The translations under genes were made by a program, and so were the position numbers. Shown here in pieces: positions 46,288 through 55,893 of a stretch of 64,000 nucleotides of DNA. The stretch lies in the NCBI RefSeq assembly GCF_003626975.1, contig NZ_CP032616.1, positions 5,742,001-5,806,000 on the forward strand, in the 5' to 3' direction. Numbering within the stretch: position 1 is the first letter of the stretch; every line of letters starts with the position of its first letter. The notes below the pieces were generated by a model, which saw only the letters and a program-made list of their open reading frames with translations, did not search any database and was not told the origin of the DNA. The stretch is from Pseudomonas sp. DY-1 (GTDB lineage Bacteria; Pseudomonadota; Gammaproteobacteria; Pseudomonadales; Pseudomonadaceae).

Positions 46288-47109
46288 ATGGCGAAGGGCA
46301 AGAAAAAGGCGGCCGCCAACGCGGCGGAGCAGGACAGTCTGGGGCGCAAGGAGTACGACAAGGAGCTCAAGCGCCTGCACGTGGAACTGGTGAAACTCCA
46401 GCAATGGGTGGTGGACCAGGGGTTGAAGGTCTGCATCGTCTTCGAAGGGCGCGACGGCGCAGGCAAGGGCGGGACCATCAAGGCCATTACCGAGCGGGTC
46501 AGCCCTCGAGTGTTCCGTGTAGTAGCGCTACCGGCACCCACCGAGCGGGAAAAGTCCCAGATGTACATACAGCGCTATCTGGCGCATATGCCGGCGGCCG
46601 GTGAAATCGTGATATTCGACCGCAGCTGGTACAACCGCGCCGGTGTCGAGCGAGTCATGGGCTTCTGTTCCGAGGAGCAATCTCACAAGTTCCTCACGGT
46701 CACGCCACTGTTCGAGAAGATGATGGTCGAGTCCGGGATCGTCCTGGTCAAATACTGGCTCGAGGTAAGTGCCGAGGAGCAGACCCGCCGGCTCAAGGAC
46801 CGTATCGACGACGGGCGCAAGATCTGGAAGCTGTCGCCCATGGACCTCAAGTCATACGCTCGCTGGGATGACTACACCCGCGCCCGCGACGAAATGTTCG
46901 CTGCCACCGACTCTTCCTGGGCGCCTTGGTACATGGCCAATTCGGAAGACAAGCGTCGCGTGCGACTGAACATCATCAGCCACCTGCTCAAGCAGATTCC
47001 CTACAAGGACCTGACCCGCGATCAGAAGGTCGAACTGCCCAAGCGCGGCAAGCTGGGCAAGTACAAGGCGGCGCCTTATCCATTCCGGTTGGTCGACGAG
47101 GTGTTCTGA
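46288..47109 (+). CDS. ppk2: Polyphosphate kinase 2 (PPK2)
   Basis: 273 residues, usual for one-domain PPK2. After a Lys/Ala-rich N-terminus, Walker A is GRDGAGKGG (54-62) in VFEGRDGAGKGGTIKAI, and the Walker B/lid region is FDRSWYNRAGVERVMGFC followed by KYWLEVSAEEQTRRLKDRIDD. PPK2 transfers phosphate between polyphosphate and nucleotides, generally making NTP or NDP from polyphosphate. Class (I, II or III) is not determined here. A truncated transglycosylase follows 26 bp later. Confidence 0.9.
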   Translation: MAKGKKKAAANAAEQDSLGRKEYDKELKRLHVELVKLQQWVVDQGLKVCIVFEGRDGAGKGGTIKAITERVSPRVFRVVALPAPTEREKSQMYIQRYLAHMPAAGEIVIFDRSWYNRAGVERVMGFCSEEQSHKFLTVTPLFEKMMVESGIVLVKYWLEVSAEEQTRRLKDRIDDGRKIWKLSPMDLKSYARWDDYTRARDEMFAATDSSWAPWYMANSEDKRRVRLNIISHLLKQIPYKDLTRDQKVELPKRGKLGKYKAAPYPFRLVDEVF

Positions 47110-47135
47110 TTCCGTCGCCCTGGGCGGCGAAGGCG

Positions 47136-47681
47136 GTGTCTCATGAGGAGGAGTTGAAGCGCTTTGCCGCGCTGGTCGGCATTTTCGAGAAGCACGCCGG
47201 GACCTACGACTTCGACTACCTGATGCTGATGGCCCAGGGGTACCAGGAGTCCCAGCTCAACCAGAATGCTCGCAGCCATCGCGGTGCGGTTGGTGTGATG
47301 CAGTTGCTGCCCAGCACCGCAGCCGACCCCAGCGTGGGCATCGCGGAGATCGACAAGGACGTTGACCGCAACATCGAGGCGGGCAGCAAGTACATGCGGC
47401 TGCTGGCCGACAAGTACCTGAACGACCCCGAACTGACGCCGGTGAACCGCACCCTGATGGCCTTCGCCGCCGACAACGCCGGGCCGGGAAACCTGCGCAA
47501 GTTCCGCCGGCTGGCAGAGAAGTCGGGGTTGGACAAGAACGTCTGGTTCGGCAACGTCGAGCACGCCGCCGCGCGCCTGGTGGGGCGCGAGACGGTGGAT
47601 TACGTCGGCAATATCTACAAGTACTACGTGGCCTACAAGCTCGCCCGAGACAAGCAGATGGCGAAGGCCCGGAAGTCCTGA
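47136..47681 (+). pseudogene. 5'-truncated MltF-like lytic transglycosylase
   Basis: About 181 residues from a possible GTG at 47136 (VSHEEELKRFAALV). The sequence FDYLMLMAQGYQESQLNQNA, GAVGVMQLLPSTAA and NIYKYYVAYKLARD is the C-terminal SLT catalytic domain of MltF-like transglycosylases, with the catalytic Glu in QGYQES. The usual N-terminal signal peptide and substrate-binding domain (about 260 residues) are absent, and the frame runs straight into the ppk2 3' end. Without export the domain cannot reach its substrate, so I call it a remnant, though coupled translation from ppk2 is possible. FAADNAGP has Asp where Tyr is usual. Confidence 0.6.
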
Positions 47682-47682
47682 C

Positions 47683-48000
47683 TCAGATGGTCACGGCAGT
47701 GCCGCTGATGCTCACCATCAGCATGCTGCCGTTCTGTCCGACTACCTCGTAGTCGATATCGATGCCGACCACCGCGTTGGCTCCGAGCTTTTCGGCGCGC
47801 TCGGACAATTCCTCGAAGGCGATTTCACGGGCCTTGGCCAGTTCCTTTTCATAGGCGCCGGAGCGGCCGCCGATGATGTCGCGGATGCCGGCGAACAGGT
47901 CGCGGAACACGTTGGCGCCGAGAATGGCTTCACCGACCACGATGCCCTTGTATTCGCGGATGGTTCGGCCTTCGAGGGTGGGGGTGGTGGAGAGGATCAT
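47683..48000 (-). CDS. YbjQ/UPF0145-family heavy-metal-binding-like protein
   Basis: 105 residues from ATG 48000 (AAGGAG upstream). The sequence [54 protein letters not shown], then [28 protein letters not shown], is the full YbjQ family pattern. The proteins form small pentamers of unknown function. The gene overlaps nothing, and its stop lies 2 bp from the end of the truncated transglycosylase frame. Confidence 0.85.
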   Translation of the reverse strand: MILSTTPTLEGRTIREYKGIVVGEAILGANVFRDLFAGIRDIIGGRSGAYEKELAKAREIAFEELSERAEKLGANAVVGIDIDYEVVGQNGSMLMVSISGTAVTI

Positions 48001-48035
48001 GTTGCACTCCTTGGCGGTGGGGATAGAGGGCAATT

Positions 48036-48132
48036 GTAGGGGCGATTTCGATCGTCAAGGGCTGCGTAGCAGACCTCTGGGCATTGAACGGCAGACCTTC
48101 GACCTGCTTGGCGAATGAATGCGCCCCTGCAG
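48036..48132. repeat. REP-like element upstream of the YbjQ gene
   Basis: GTAGGGGCGATTTCGATCG is answered by GCGAATGAATGCGCCCCTGC about 75 bp later, the same family as at 61086-61180. A further related half (GGGAGCCAAATTGAAATCGCTCCC, 48157-48180) lies directly after it. Confidence 0.6.
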
Positions 48133-48184
48133 TCGAGGTTCTCTGCGGCTTCCTTGCGGGAGCCAAATTGAAATCGCTCCCACA

Positions 48185-48217
48185 CAAAAAAGAACGGGCA
48201 CCCCTCTCGGGATGCCC
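48185..48217 (-). terminator. Rho-independent terminator of ohr
   Basis: On the minus strand GGGCATCCC-GAGA-GGGGTGCCC forms a 9-bp stem (one G-T pair) followed by GTTCTTTTTTG. It begins 21 bp after the ohr stop. Confidence 0.85.
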
Positions 48218-48237
48218 GCCCTTGTTCCTTGTGCGAC

Positions 48238-48663
48238 TCAGACCAGGGTCAGGGTCACGTCGATATTGCCGCGAGTGGCGTTGGAGTAAGGGCACACGAT
48301 GTGCGCCTTGTCCACGATGGCGCGGGCTTCCTCGCGGTCCAGGCCGGGGATGTCGATACGCAACTCCACCTCGATGCCGAAGCCGGTGGGAATGGCGCCG
48401 ATGCCCACGATGCCTTCGATGGAGGTATCAGCCGGCAGCTTGTGCTTGTCGCGGGCTGCGACGAACTTGAGTGCGCCCAGGAAGCAGGCCGAGTAGCCGG
48501 CTGCGAACAACTGCTCGGGGTTGGTGCCTTCGCCGCCGGCGCCGCCCAGCTCACGCGGGGTGGTCAGGCTGACGTCGAGTACGCCGTCGGAGGAGATGGC
48601 GCGGCCTTCACGGCCGCCGGTGGCTTCAGCGTAGGCGCGGTAGAGAACGTTTTCGATGCTCAT
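48238..48663 (-). CDS. ohr: Organic hydroperoxide resistance protein (OsmC/Ohr family)
   Basis: 141 residues. The two active-site cysteines are in [12 protein letters not shown] (Cys60) and [13 protein letters not shown] (Cys124), with the Arg and Glu loops typical of Ohr ([18 protein letters not shown]). Ohr reduces organic hydroperoxides with lipoyl thiols in the cytoplasm. Most Pseudomonas ohr genes have an adjacent ohrR; none is adjacent here, while an OhrR-like regulator is at 5938-6402. A strong terminator follows, and a 46-aa secreted peptide gene precedes it on the same strand. Confidence 0.9.
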   Translation of the reverse strand: MSIENVLYRAYAEATGGREGRAISSDGVLDVSLTTPRELGGAGGEGTNPEQLFAAGYSACFLGALKFVAARDKHKLPADTSIEGIVGIGAIPTGFGIEVELRIDIPGLDREEARAIVDKAHIVCPYSNATRGNIDVTLTLV

Positions 48664-48727
48664 GATGGTTTCCTTTTCAGTCAGGTTTGGATTGCGTGGT
48701 GTGCGTGAGTGGTCGGGGTTGTCTGGA

Positions 48728-48868
48728 TCAGCCGTCGTGGTTGATCAGCCATTCCGGGTACTGGGCTCCGCTGCCGTTGCCGCTGCTTTTCTGCTCGCTG
48801 CTCCCGGTATCGGCGAAGCTGGCGGAGGAAAGCGCGAGGATGGCGGTGAAGGTGATCAAGGCTTTCAT
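48728..48868 (-). CDS. Small secreted peptide (46 aa)
   Basis: Start ATG 48868 with GGAGAATCACC upstream. Residues 1-19 are a signal peptide ([19 protein letters not shown]), cleavage before DTGSS. The mature 27 residues are Ser/Gly-rich and end [10 protein letters not shown]. No cysteine or known domain. It lies 64 bp upstream of ohr on the same strand. Function unknown; the clear signal peptide and ribosome site make it a likely real gene. Confidence 0.65.
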   Translation of the reverse strand: MKALITFTAILALSSASFADTGSSEQKSSGNGSGAQYPEWLINHDG

Positions 48869-49228
48869 GGTGATTCTCCGATGTAGTTTGTTCGTTAATG
48901 TTTTGTGCGTTAAGTAATTCGGTGAGGTTGAAATTACTGCTGAGTTATTTTGCGTGCAAGATATTTTTTAGAGCATTTCGCTCTAGCGCCCACTCAGAAA
49001 AGACATAAGCCTCTGGAATGCGCCATGAGTGGAATAGGTGGCGGAGCGGGGCGGGCGTTATGCTGCGCGCCCCGCCCGAGTCGGTGGTCTATATGAATGA
49101 GAGTGGGTCTTTCTGGTTTTGTTGTTTTAATAACAAAATATTTTGAATTTAGTAGTGAATTTCCAATCTTATTGGCAGTATTGTAGTTTGTATAAAAACA
49201 AATCTACCCGCTACCTGGAGTCGAATCC
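48869..49228. promoter_or_regulatory. Intergenic region with the edd promoter
   Basis: 360 bp, AT-rich toward edd. It holds the HexR-type palindrome at 49122-49136 and a second, degenerate TTGT-N6-ACAA at 49188-49201. On the left it includes the leader of the small secreted peptide gene. No other gene or RNA is visible. Confidence 0.6.
49122..49136. promoter_or_regulatory. HexR operator upstream of edd
   Basis: TTGT-N7-ACAA (TTGTTTTAATAACAA), a near-perfect palindrome that fits the HexR site described in Pseudomonas. It lies about 93 bp before the edd start. HexR, encoded at 61208-62077, is released by KDPG so that the Entner-Doudoroff genes are made when sugar acids are present. Confidence 0.75.
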
Positions 49229-51055
49229 ATGCATCCCCGCGTACTTGAGGTAACCGAACGCCTGGTGGAGCGCAGCCGCGCAACCCGCGAGCGCTACCTG
49301 GCGATGATTCACAAGGCGGTCAGCGATGGGCCGCAGCGCGGCAAGCTGCAATGTGCCAACTTCGCCCATGGAGTGGCCGGTTGCGGTAGTGGCGACAAGC
49401 AGCGCCTGCGCCTGATGGATTCGGCCAACGTGGCCATCGTCACCGCTTACAACGACATGCTCTCGGCGCACCAACCTTACGAGGTCTACCCGGAAAAAAT
49501 CCGCCAGGCACTGCGCGACATTGGTTCGGTGGGCCAGGTCGCCGGCGGTGTGCCGGCCATGTGCGACGGCGTCACCCAGGGGGAGCCGGGTATGGAGCTG
49601 GGTATCGCCAGCCGCGAAGTGATCGCCATGTCCACCGCGGTGGCGCTGTCGCACAACATGTTCGATGCCGCGCTCTTCCTCGGTATCTGCGACAAGATTG
49701 TCCCCGGGTTGATGATGGGCGCCCTGCGCTTCGGCCACCTGCCCTCGATCTTCGTGCCCGCCGGACCCATGCCGTCGGGTCTGTCGAACAAGGAAAAGGC
49801 CGAAGTGCGCCAGCGTTACGCCGAAGGCAAGGCCAGCCGCGATGAGCTGTTGGAGTCGGAAATGAAGGCTTACCACAGCCCCGGCACCTGCACCTTCTAC
49901 GGCACCGCCAACACCAATCAGATGCTCATGGAGATCATGGGCTTGCACTTGCCAGGCGCCTCCTTCGTCAACCCGAATACCCCGCTACGCGAGGCGCTGA
50001 CCGTGGAGACAGCGCGCCAGGTAACGCGCCTGACGAAGCAGTCCGGGCAGTTCCTGCCGCTCGGCGAACTCGTCGATGAACGCGTGCTGGTCAACTCCAT
50101 CGTCGCCCTGCACGCCACCGGTGGCTCCACCAACCACACTCTGCACATGCCTGCCATTGCCCAGGCGGCGGGCATCCAGCTCACCTGGCAGGACATGGCG
50201 GACCTCTCCGAGGTGGTGCCGACCCTGGCCCACGTCTATCCCAACGGCAAGGCCGACATCAACCACTTCCACGCCGCTGGCGGTGTGGCCTTCCTGGTAC
50301 GCGAGCTGCTCGATGCCGGCCTGCTCCATGAAGACGTCAACACTGTCATGGGGCGCGGCCTGCGCCAGTACACCCAGGAGCCGTTCCTGGAAGACGGCAA
50401 GCTGGTGTGGCGCGAAGGTTCGAGCAAGAGTCTGGACGAATCCATCCTGCGTCCGGTTTCGACGCCCTTCTCGCCGGAGGGTGGTCTGCGTGTGATGGTG
50501 GGCAATCTTGGCCGTGGCGTGATGAAGGTGTCCGCCGTGGCACCGGAGCACCAGGTGGTCGAGGCCCCGGTGCGGGTCTTCCACGACCAGCAGGCGCTGG
50601 CCGATGCCTTCAAGGCCGGTGAACTGGACCGTGACCTGGTGGCGGTGATGCGCTTCCAGGGCCCGCGCAGCAATGGCATGCCCGAACTGCACAAGATGAC
50701 CCCCTTCCTCGGTGTGCTGCAGGACCGTGGCTTCAAGGTGGCCCTGGTCACCGACGGGCGCATGTCCGGCGCTTCGGGCAAGATTCCCGCCGCCATCCAT
50801 GTCTGCCCGGAAGCCTTCGACGGCGGGCCGCTGGCGCGGCTGCGCGACGGCGATAGGGTACGTGTGGACGGCACCACCGGCACCCTGGAGGTTCTGGTGG
50901 ATGCCGCCGAGTTCGCCGCCCGCGCGCCGGCACCCTGGGACCTCGAAGCGAACGTGGGAACGGGGCGCGAACTCTTTGCCTTCATGCGCGAATCCTTCAG
51001 CAGTGCCGAGCAGGGCGCCAGTGCCTTCACCCGCAACCTGGAGAGCCTGAAGTGA
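49229..51055 (+). CDS. edd: 6-phosphogluconate dehydratase
   Basis: 608 residues, full length for Edd, the first committed enzyme of the Entner-Doudoroff pathway (6-phosphogluconate to KDPG). The 4Fe-4S dehydratase (IlvD/Edd) pattern is clear: [74 protein letters not shown] and [19 protein letters not shown]. The GTGA junction overlaps the glucokinase start by 4 bp, so the two are coupled. A HexR operator lies upstream. It is the first gene of the edd-glk-gltR-gtrS operon. Confidence 0.95.
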   Translation: MHPRVLEVTERLVERSRATRERYLAMIHKAVSDGPQRGKLQCANFAHGVAGCGSGDKQRLRLMDSANVAIVTAYNDMLSAHQPYEVYPEKIRQALRDIGSVGQVAGGVPAMCDGVTQGEPGMELGIASREVIAMSTAVALSHNMFDAALFLGICDKIVPGLMMGALRFGHLPSIFVPAGPMPSGLSNKEKAEVRQRYAEGKASRDELLESEMKAYHSPGTCTFYGTANTNQMLMEIMGLHLPGASFVNPNTPLREALTVETARQVTRLTKQSGQFLPLGELVDERVLVNSIVALHATGGSTNHTLHMPAIAQAAGIQLTWQDMADLSEVVPTLAHVYPNGKADINHFHAAGGVAFLVRELLDAGLLHEDVNTVMGRGLRQYTQEPFLEDGKLVWREGSSKSLDESILRPVSTPFSPEGGLRVMVGNLGRGVMKVSAVAPEHQVVEAPVRVFHDQQALADAFKAGELDRDLVAVMRFQGPRSNGMPELHKMTPFLGVLQDRGFKVALVTDGRMSGASGKIPAAIHVCPEAFDGGPLARLRDGDRVRVDGTTGTLEVLVDAAEFAARAPAPWDLEANVGTGRELFAFMRESFSSAEQGASAFTRNLESLK

Positions 51056-52026
51056 CGTTGGCGCTGGTCGGAGACATTGGCGGTACCAATGCGCGATTCG
51101 CCCTCTGGCGAGACGAGGAACTGGAGTCGGTGCGCGTGCTGGCCACCGCCGACTTTGCAGGGCCGGAACAGGCCATCAGTCACTACCTCGCCGGCCTCGG
51201 CCTGGCGCTGGGTAGCCTGGGTGCCGTCTGCCTGGCCGTGGCCGGGCCCGTGAGTGGCGAGCACTTCCGCTTCACCAACAATCACTGGCGCCTGAGCCGC
51301 TCGGCTTTCTGCCGCACCTTGCAGGTGGAGGAGTTGCTGCTGATCAACGACTTCTCCGCAATGGCCTTGGGCATGACCCGCCTGCGCGAGCACGAAAAGC
51401 TGCAGATCTGTCCCGGCGTCGCCGATCTGGACAGTCCGGCGGTGGTGATCGGCCCTGGCACCGGCCTTGGCGTCGGCACCCTGTTGCCATTGGGCGAAGG
51501 GCGCTGGAAGGCGTTGCCGGGGGAGGGCGGACATGTCGACCTGCCGGTGGGCAACCTGCGCGAGGCAACCCTCTGGCAGCAACTGCACGGCCAGCTCGGT
51601 CATGTCAGCGCCGAGAACGTGCTCAGCGGCAATGGGTTGCTACAGCTCTATCGCGCGGCCTGTGCCGTGGACGGTCATGCACCGCGCCTGGCTTCGCCTG
51701 CGGAAGTGAGTGCGGCGGCGCTGGCGGGCGACCCGCTGGCCGAGGACGTGCTGGACCTGTTCTGCGGCTGGCTTGGGCGAGTGGCCGGCAACAATGTGCT
51801 GACCCTTGGCGGCCGTGGCGGTGTGTATATAGTCGGCGGCGTGGTGCCGCGCTTCGCTGCCTTCTTCCAGAAGAGCGGCTTCGCCCGCGCCTTCGCCAGC
51901 AAGGGCTGCATGAGCGGTTATTTCGAAGGCATCCCCGTGTGGCTGGTGACAGCTGAATACCCCGGCCTGGAAGGCGCCGGAGTCGCCCTGCAGCAGGCGC
52001 TATTCCGTAGGATGGATAGAGCGTAG
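51052..52026 (+). CDS. glk: Glucokinase
   Basis: 324 residues, beginning with GTG at 51052 inside the edd stop (GTGA). The phosphate-binding N-terminus [17 protein letters not shown], the sugar-binding [14 protein letters not shown], the [11 protein letters not shown] loop, and [12 protein letters not shown] are bacterial glucokinase landmarks. It phosphorylates glucose imported by the GtsABCD system to glucose-6-phosphate, the Zwf substrate. 75 bp follow before the response regulator. Confidence 0.93.
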   Translation: MTLALVGDIGGTNARFALWRDEELESVRVLATADFAGPEQAISHYLAGLGLALGSLGAVCLAVAGPVSGEHFRFTNNHWRLSRSAFCRTLQVEELLLINDFSAMALGMTRLREHEKLQICPGVADLDSPAVVIGPGTGLGVGTLLPLGEGRWKALPGEGGHVDLPVGNLREATLWQQLHGQLGHVSAENVLSGNGLLQLYRAACAVDGHAPRLASPAEVSAAALAGDPLAEDVLDLFCGWLGRVAGNNVLTLGGRGGVYIVGGVVPRFAAFFQKSGFARAFASKGCMSGYFEGIPVWLVTAEYPGLEGAGVALQQALFRRMDRA

Positions 52027-52101
52027 CGGAACGCCGCCCGACCCATCCTACCGGCACCTCGTATCACCAGTGTTTGATCAGAACAACAAAGGACGGCCAC
52101 T

Positions 52102-52833
52102 GTGAGCCAATCCGGAAAATCCATTCTCCTGGTGGATGACGACCAGGAGATTCGCGAACTGCTGGAAACCTACCTGAGCCGCGCCGGCTTCCAGGTGCGC
52201 AGCGTGGCCGATGGCGACGGCTTCCGTCGTGCCATGGGTGAAGAGGCGGCGGATCTGGTGATACTCGACGTGATGCTGCCCGACGAAGACGGCTTCAGCC
52301 TGTGTCGTTGGGTACGCGCCCATCAGCGCCTCGCGCAGGTGCCGATCATCATGCTCACTGCCAGCTCCGACGAAGCCGACCGCGTGATCGGCCTTGAGCT
52401 GGGCGCCGACGACTACCTTGGCAAGCCCTTCAGCCCACGTGAGCTGCTGGCGCGGATCAAGGCCCTGTTGCGTCGCGTCGGTTTCGGTCAGGAGCGAGCG
52501 GTGGTCGAGGTGCTGGCCTTCGATGAATGGCGCCTGGATATGATCAGCCATCGCCTGTTTCACCTGGACGGCGAGGAGGTGATCCTTTCCGGTGCCGACT
52601 TTGCCCTGCTGAAGCTCTTCCTCGACCACCCGCAGCAGATCCTCGATCGCGACACCATCGCCAACGCCACCCGTGGCCGTGAGGTGATGCCCCTGGAGCG
52701 CATCGTCGACATGGCAGTCAGCCGCCTGCGCCAACGCCTGCGCGACACGGGCAAGGCACCACGGCTGATCCGCACCGTGCGCGGCGCGGGTTACCTGCTG
52801 GCGGCGCAGGTGACGCCGCACCACCATGCTTAG
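52102..52833 (+). CDS. gltR: GltR response regulator of glucose transport
   Basis: 243 residues, OmpR class, starting GTG at 52102. Receiver domain: acidic pocket DDD (12-14), phosphoacceptor Asp56 in VILDVMLPDEDGF, Lys in KPFSPRELLARIKALL. The C-terminal winged helix is HRLFHLDGEEVILSGADFALL then IRTVRGAGYLL. In Pseudomonas it is phosphorylated by GtrS and controls the glucose uptake genes downstream. It overlaps the sensor kinase gene by 8 bp. Confidence 0.9.
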   Translation: MSQSGKSILLVDDDQEIRELLETYLSRAGFQVRSVADGDGFRRAMGEEAADLVILDVMLPDEDGFSLCRWVRAHQRLAQVPIIMLTASSDEADRVIGLELGADDYLGKPFSPRELLARIKALLRRVGFGQERAVVEVLAFDEWRLDMISHRLFHLDGEEVILSGADFALLKLFLDHPQQILDRDTIANATRGREVMPLERIVDMAVSRLRQRLRDTGKAPRLIRTVRGAGYLLAAQVTPHHHA

Positions 52834-54253
52834 GCTGATGCCGCGCTCGCTGCTCGGGCGCATGCTGTTTCTCACCCTGCTGGTGGTGCTGCTGGCGCAG
52901 GCGTTATCCAGCGTCATCTGGGTCTCGCAGCTGCGCGCCAGCCAGATGGAGGGCCTGCTGACCAGCGCCCGCAGCTTGGCGCAATCCATGGTCGCCAGCG
53001 TCAGCTACATCCGCTCGCTGCCCATCGGCTACCGCCCCATGGTGCTGGATCAGTTGCGCTCAATGGGCGGCACGCGCTTCTTCGTGTCCCTCAACGACAA
53101 GCCGCTGGAGATGCGCGTGCTGCCGGAAACCCCGCGCAAGCGCGCGGTGCTCGACGAGGTGGAAACGGTGCTGCGTGAACGGCTGGGCAAGCAGGTGGAC
53201 CTGTCCCTGCACTTCGTCAATCCGGATGATCTGCGCATCTTCAACAGTGGCTTGAAACTCGACGAACTGCCGCGCTCCTGGGCTCACTACGCGCTGACCC
53301 TGGAACCGGTGAATCCGCCCATCCTGGTCACCCAGATCCAGATCGGGCCCAGCGAATGGCTGTACCTCGCATCTTTGATGCCCGAGCCGTACGCCACGCT
53401 GGAAGACCAGGGCCTGCCCACCCAGCAGCTCTGGTTCATCATCCTCACCAGCTCGTTCCTACTGTTGTTCATCGGCCTGCTGGTTCACTGGCAGAGCCGC
53501 CCGCTGAAGCGTCTGGCCAGGGCCGCGCGGGAAATGTCCCTGGGGGCGGAAGTGGAACCCCTGCAGGAAGCCGGTGGCAGCGAAGTGGCCGACGTGAGCC
53601 GCGCCTTCAACAGCATGCGCGAACGCATCAGCCGCTACCTCAGCGAACGCAGCCAGTTGTTCAGTGCCATCTCCCACGACCTGCGTACCCCCATCACCCG
53701 ACTGCGCCTGCGGGTGGAGTTGCTGGAGGACGAGACACTGCAGGCCAAGTTCAGCCGTGACCTGGATGAACTGGAACTGCTGGTGAAGGGCGCGCTGCAG
53801 TGCGTGAAGGACACCGACATCCACGAGAACATCGAGCCGGTGGATCTCAATCACCTGCTGCATGGGTTGATCGAGCCCTACCTCGGCTCCGGCCAGGTGA
53901 CGCTCGAGGGGGAGGCGAGTGCGTCCTATCCCGGCAAGCCCCTGGCCCTGCGTCGCTGCATCGGCAACCTGGTGGACAACGCCTTGAAATACGGTGAGCG
54001 CGCGCACCTGCAGATCGAAGACAGCGATGACGCCTTCGTGCTGCATGTCGACGACGAAGGCCCCGGTGTGCCGGAGCAGAAGTTGGAACAGGTGTTCGAG
54101 CCGCACTTTCGCCTGGCCGGCCATACGCAGGGCTACGGGCTGGGGCTGGGCATCGCGCGGAATCTGGCGCACAGCCATGGCGGAGAACTGAGCCTGCGCA
54201 ATCTGCGTGAAGGCGGCTTGCGGGTGACGCTGTGGTTGCCCAGGCAGGCCTGA
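52826..54253 (+). CDS. gtrS: GtrS sensor histidine kinase
   Basis: 475 residues: membrane segment near 12-34, a periplasmic sensor of about 170 residues (where GtrS binds 2-ketogluconate or 6-phosphogluconate), a second membrane segment near 202-223 (WFIILTSSFLLLFIGLLVHW), HAMP, HisKA with His284 in SAISHDLRTPITRLR, and HATPase_c with NLVDNALKYG, DEGPGVP and GYGLGLGIARN. Partner of GltR. The stop is followed by a 160-bp region before gtsA. Confidence 0.9.
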   Translation: MLRLMPRSLLGRMLFLTLLVVLLAQALSSVIWVSQLRASQMEGLLTSARSLAQSMVASVSYIRSLPIGYRPMVLDQLRSMGGTRFFVSLNDKPLEMRVLPETPRKRAVLDEVETVLRERLGKQVDLSLHFVNPDDLRIFNSGLKLDELPRSWAHYALTLEPVNPPILVTQIQIGPSEWLYLASLMPEPYATLEDQGLPTQQLWFIILTSSFLLLFIGLLVHWQSRPLKRLARAAREMSLGAEVEPLQEAGGSEVADVSRAFNSMRERISRYLSERSQLFSAISHDLRTPITRLRLRVELLEDETLQAKFSRDLDELELLVKGALQCVKDTDIHENIEPVDLNHLLHGLIEPYLGSGQVTLEGEASASYPGKPLALRRCIGNLVDNALKYGERAHLQIEDSDDAFVLHVDDEGPGVPEQKLEQVFEPHFRLAGHTQGYGLGLGIARNLAHSHGGELSLRNLREGGLRVTLWLPRQA

Positions 54254-54413
54254 TTTTCTCCCTCTCCCAGAGGGAGTCAGCCCGAGTTTTGTAACCACCC
54301 CGTGACCATCCACTATCCCTTTGTTACCCGCGGGCTTGAAGGCCGTGGTTAGACTGCAGGCAAGCGCAAGCACCGACTTGCACAGTCATAAAAACAAGAA
54401 GGTATCCCCGTCC

Positions 54414-55667
54414 ATGAATGCCATCTCCCGCCTGGCCGCAGTCGTTTCCCTCGCCTCCCTGTTCCCCCTGTCCGCCCTCGCCGGCGAAGTGGAAGTCCTG
54501 CATTGGTGGACGTCCGGTGGCGAGAAGCGTGCCGCCGATACCCTGCAGAAACTCGTCGAAGAGAAAGGCCACACCTGGAAGGATTTCGCCGTTGCCGGTG
54601 GTGGTGGCGAGGCTGCCATGACCGTGCTGAAGACCCGCGCCGTCTCCGGCAACCCACCGTCTGCCGCGCAGATCAAGGGGCCGGATATCCAGGAGTGGGG
54701 CGAGCTGGGTCTGCTGGCCGAACTGGATGAGGTCTCCAGCGAAGGCAAGTGGGATTCCCTGCTGCCCAAGCAGGTGGCGGACATCATGAAGTACGACGGC
54801 CATTACGTGGCCGTGCCGGTCAACGTGCACCGGGTCAACTGGCTGTGGATAAACCCCGAGGTCTTCCAGAAGGCCGGCGCGACGCCGCCCACTACGCTCG
54901 ACGAATTCTTCGTGGCCGCCGACAAGCTCAAGGCTGCCGGCTTCATCCCGCTCGCCCACGGTGGCCAGCCCTGGCAGGACGGCACGGTGTTCGAGGATCT
55001 GGTGTTCAGCATTCTCGGCCCGCAGGGCTACCACAAGGCCTTCGTCCTGCAGGACAAGGCGACCCTCACCAGCGACAAGATGGTGGAAGTCTTCGCCGCC
55101 CTGAAGAAGCTGCGCGGCTACGTCGACCCCGACGCCGCCGGTCGTGACTGGAACAGCGCCACCGGCCTGGTCATCAACGGCAAGGCCGGCATGCAGATCA
55201 TGGGCGACTGGGCCAAGAGCGAGTGGAGCGCCGCCGGCAAGGTGGCGGGCAAGGACTACCAGTGCCTGCCATTCCCCGGCACCCAGGGCAGCTTCGCCTA
55301 CAACATCGACTCCCTGGCCATGTTCAAGCTCAAGGATGAAGCGAACATCCAGGCGCAGAACGACCTGGCGCGCACGGTGCTCGAGCCGCAGTTCCAGCAG
55401 TTCTTCAACCAGAACAAGGGTTCCATCCCTGTTCGCCTCGATCAGGACATGTCGAGCTTCGACGCCTGCGCCCAGCAGTCCATGAAGGACTTCAAGGAAG
55501 CGGCGGCGGGCGATGGCTTGCAGCCCAGCCTGGCGCACGGCATGGCCGCCTCCAGCTACGTGCAGGGCGCGGTGTTCGACGTGGTGACCAACTTCTTCAA
55601 CGACCCCGCCGCCGACCCGAAGAAGGCCGCGCAACAACTGGCCGCCGCGATCGAAGCGGTGCAGTAA
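54414..55667 (+). CDS. gtsA: Glucose/mannose ABC transporter substrate-binding protein
   Basis: 417 residues from ATG 54414 ([23 protein letters not shown], signal peptide). The mature part ([38 protein letters not shown]) is a CUT1 sugar-binding protein; the Trp-rich WW and W pairs line the sugar pocket. Known in P. aeruginosa as PA3190/gltB and in P. putida as gtsA. The upstream 160 bp contains GTAAC ... GTTAC arms (54291-54336) that may bind GltR, though I cannot confirm this. Confidence 0.9.
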   Translation: MNAISRLAAVVSLASLFPLSALAGEVEVLHWWTSGGEKRAADTLQKLVEEKGHTWKDFAVAGGGGEAAMTVLKTRAVSGNPPSAAQIKGPDIQEWGELGLLAELDEVSSEGKWDSLLPKQVADIMKYDGHYVAVPVNVHRVNWLWINPEVFQKAGATPPTTLDEFFVAADKLKAAGFIPLAHGGQPWQDGTVFEDLVFSILGPQGYHKAFVLQDKATLTSDKMVEVFAALKKLRGYVDPDAAGRDWNSATGLVINGKAGMQIMGDWAKSEWSAAGKVAGKDYQCLPFPGTQGSFAYNIDSLAMFKLKDEANIQAQNDLARTVLEPQFQQFFNQNKGSIPVRLDQDMSSFDACAQQSMKDFKEAAAGDGLQPSLAHGMAASSYVQGAVFDVVTNFFNDPAADPKKAAQQLAAAIEAVQ

Positions 55668-55765
55668 GCGCGCACCCGGGCGGGTCTTGCCCCGCCGGAT
55701 TCCAAGTCTGAATTCAGGCACATGCCCAGGTGTGTGCCTCGGGATCGGTCGCGCCTGAACTACCT

Positions 55766-55853
55766 GTAGGAGCCAGCTCGCTGGCGATGCGGAGTTGGTC
55801 GGCAACCTCAATGCCGGTCGGCTGCCTCTGTTCGCCAGCAAGCTGGCTCCTAC
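55766..55853. repeat. REP element between gtsA and gtsB
   Basis: Arms GTAGGAGCCAGCTCGCTGGC (55766-55785 and beyond) and the answering GCCAGCAAGCTGGCTCCTAC (to 55853) match with one difference over 22 bp. This is the usual Pseudomonas REP type with a 40-bp centre. It lies inside an operon, where it may trim 3' mRNA and raise gtsA over gtsBCD. Confidence 0.8.
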
Positions 55854-55893
55854 GAGGTCCGTGCCACCGCTCTTTCCTTGCGAGGAGTTATCC

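Noticed and set aside
48973..48990. Stem TAGAGC-GCTCTA near the small peptide gene
   Set aside because: Its T-run precedes rather than follows the stem on either useful strand, so it is not a terminator.
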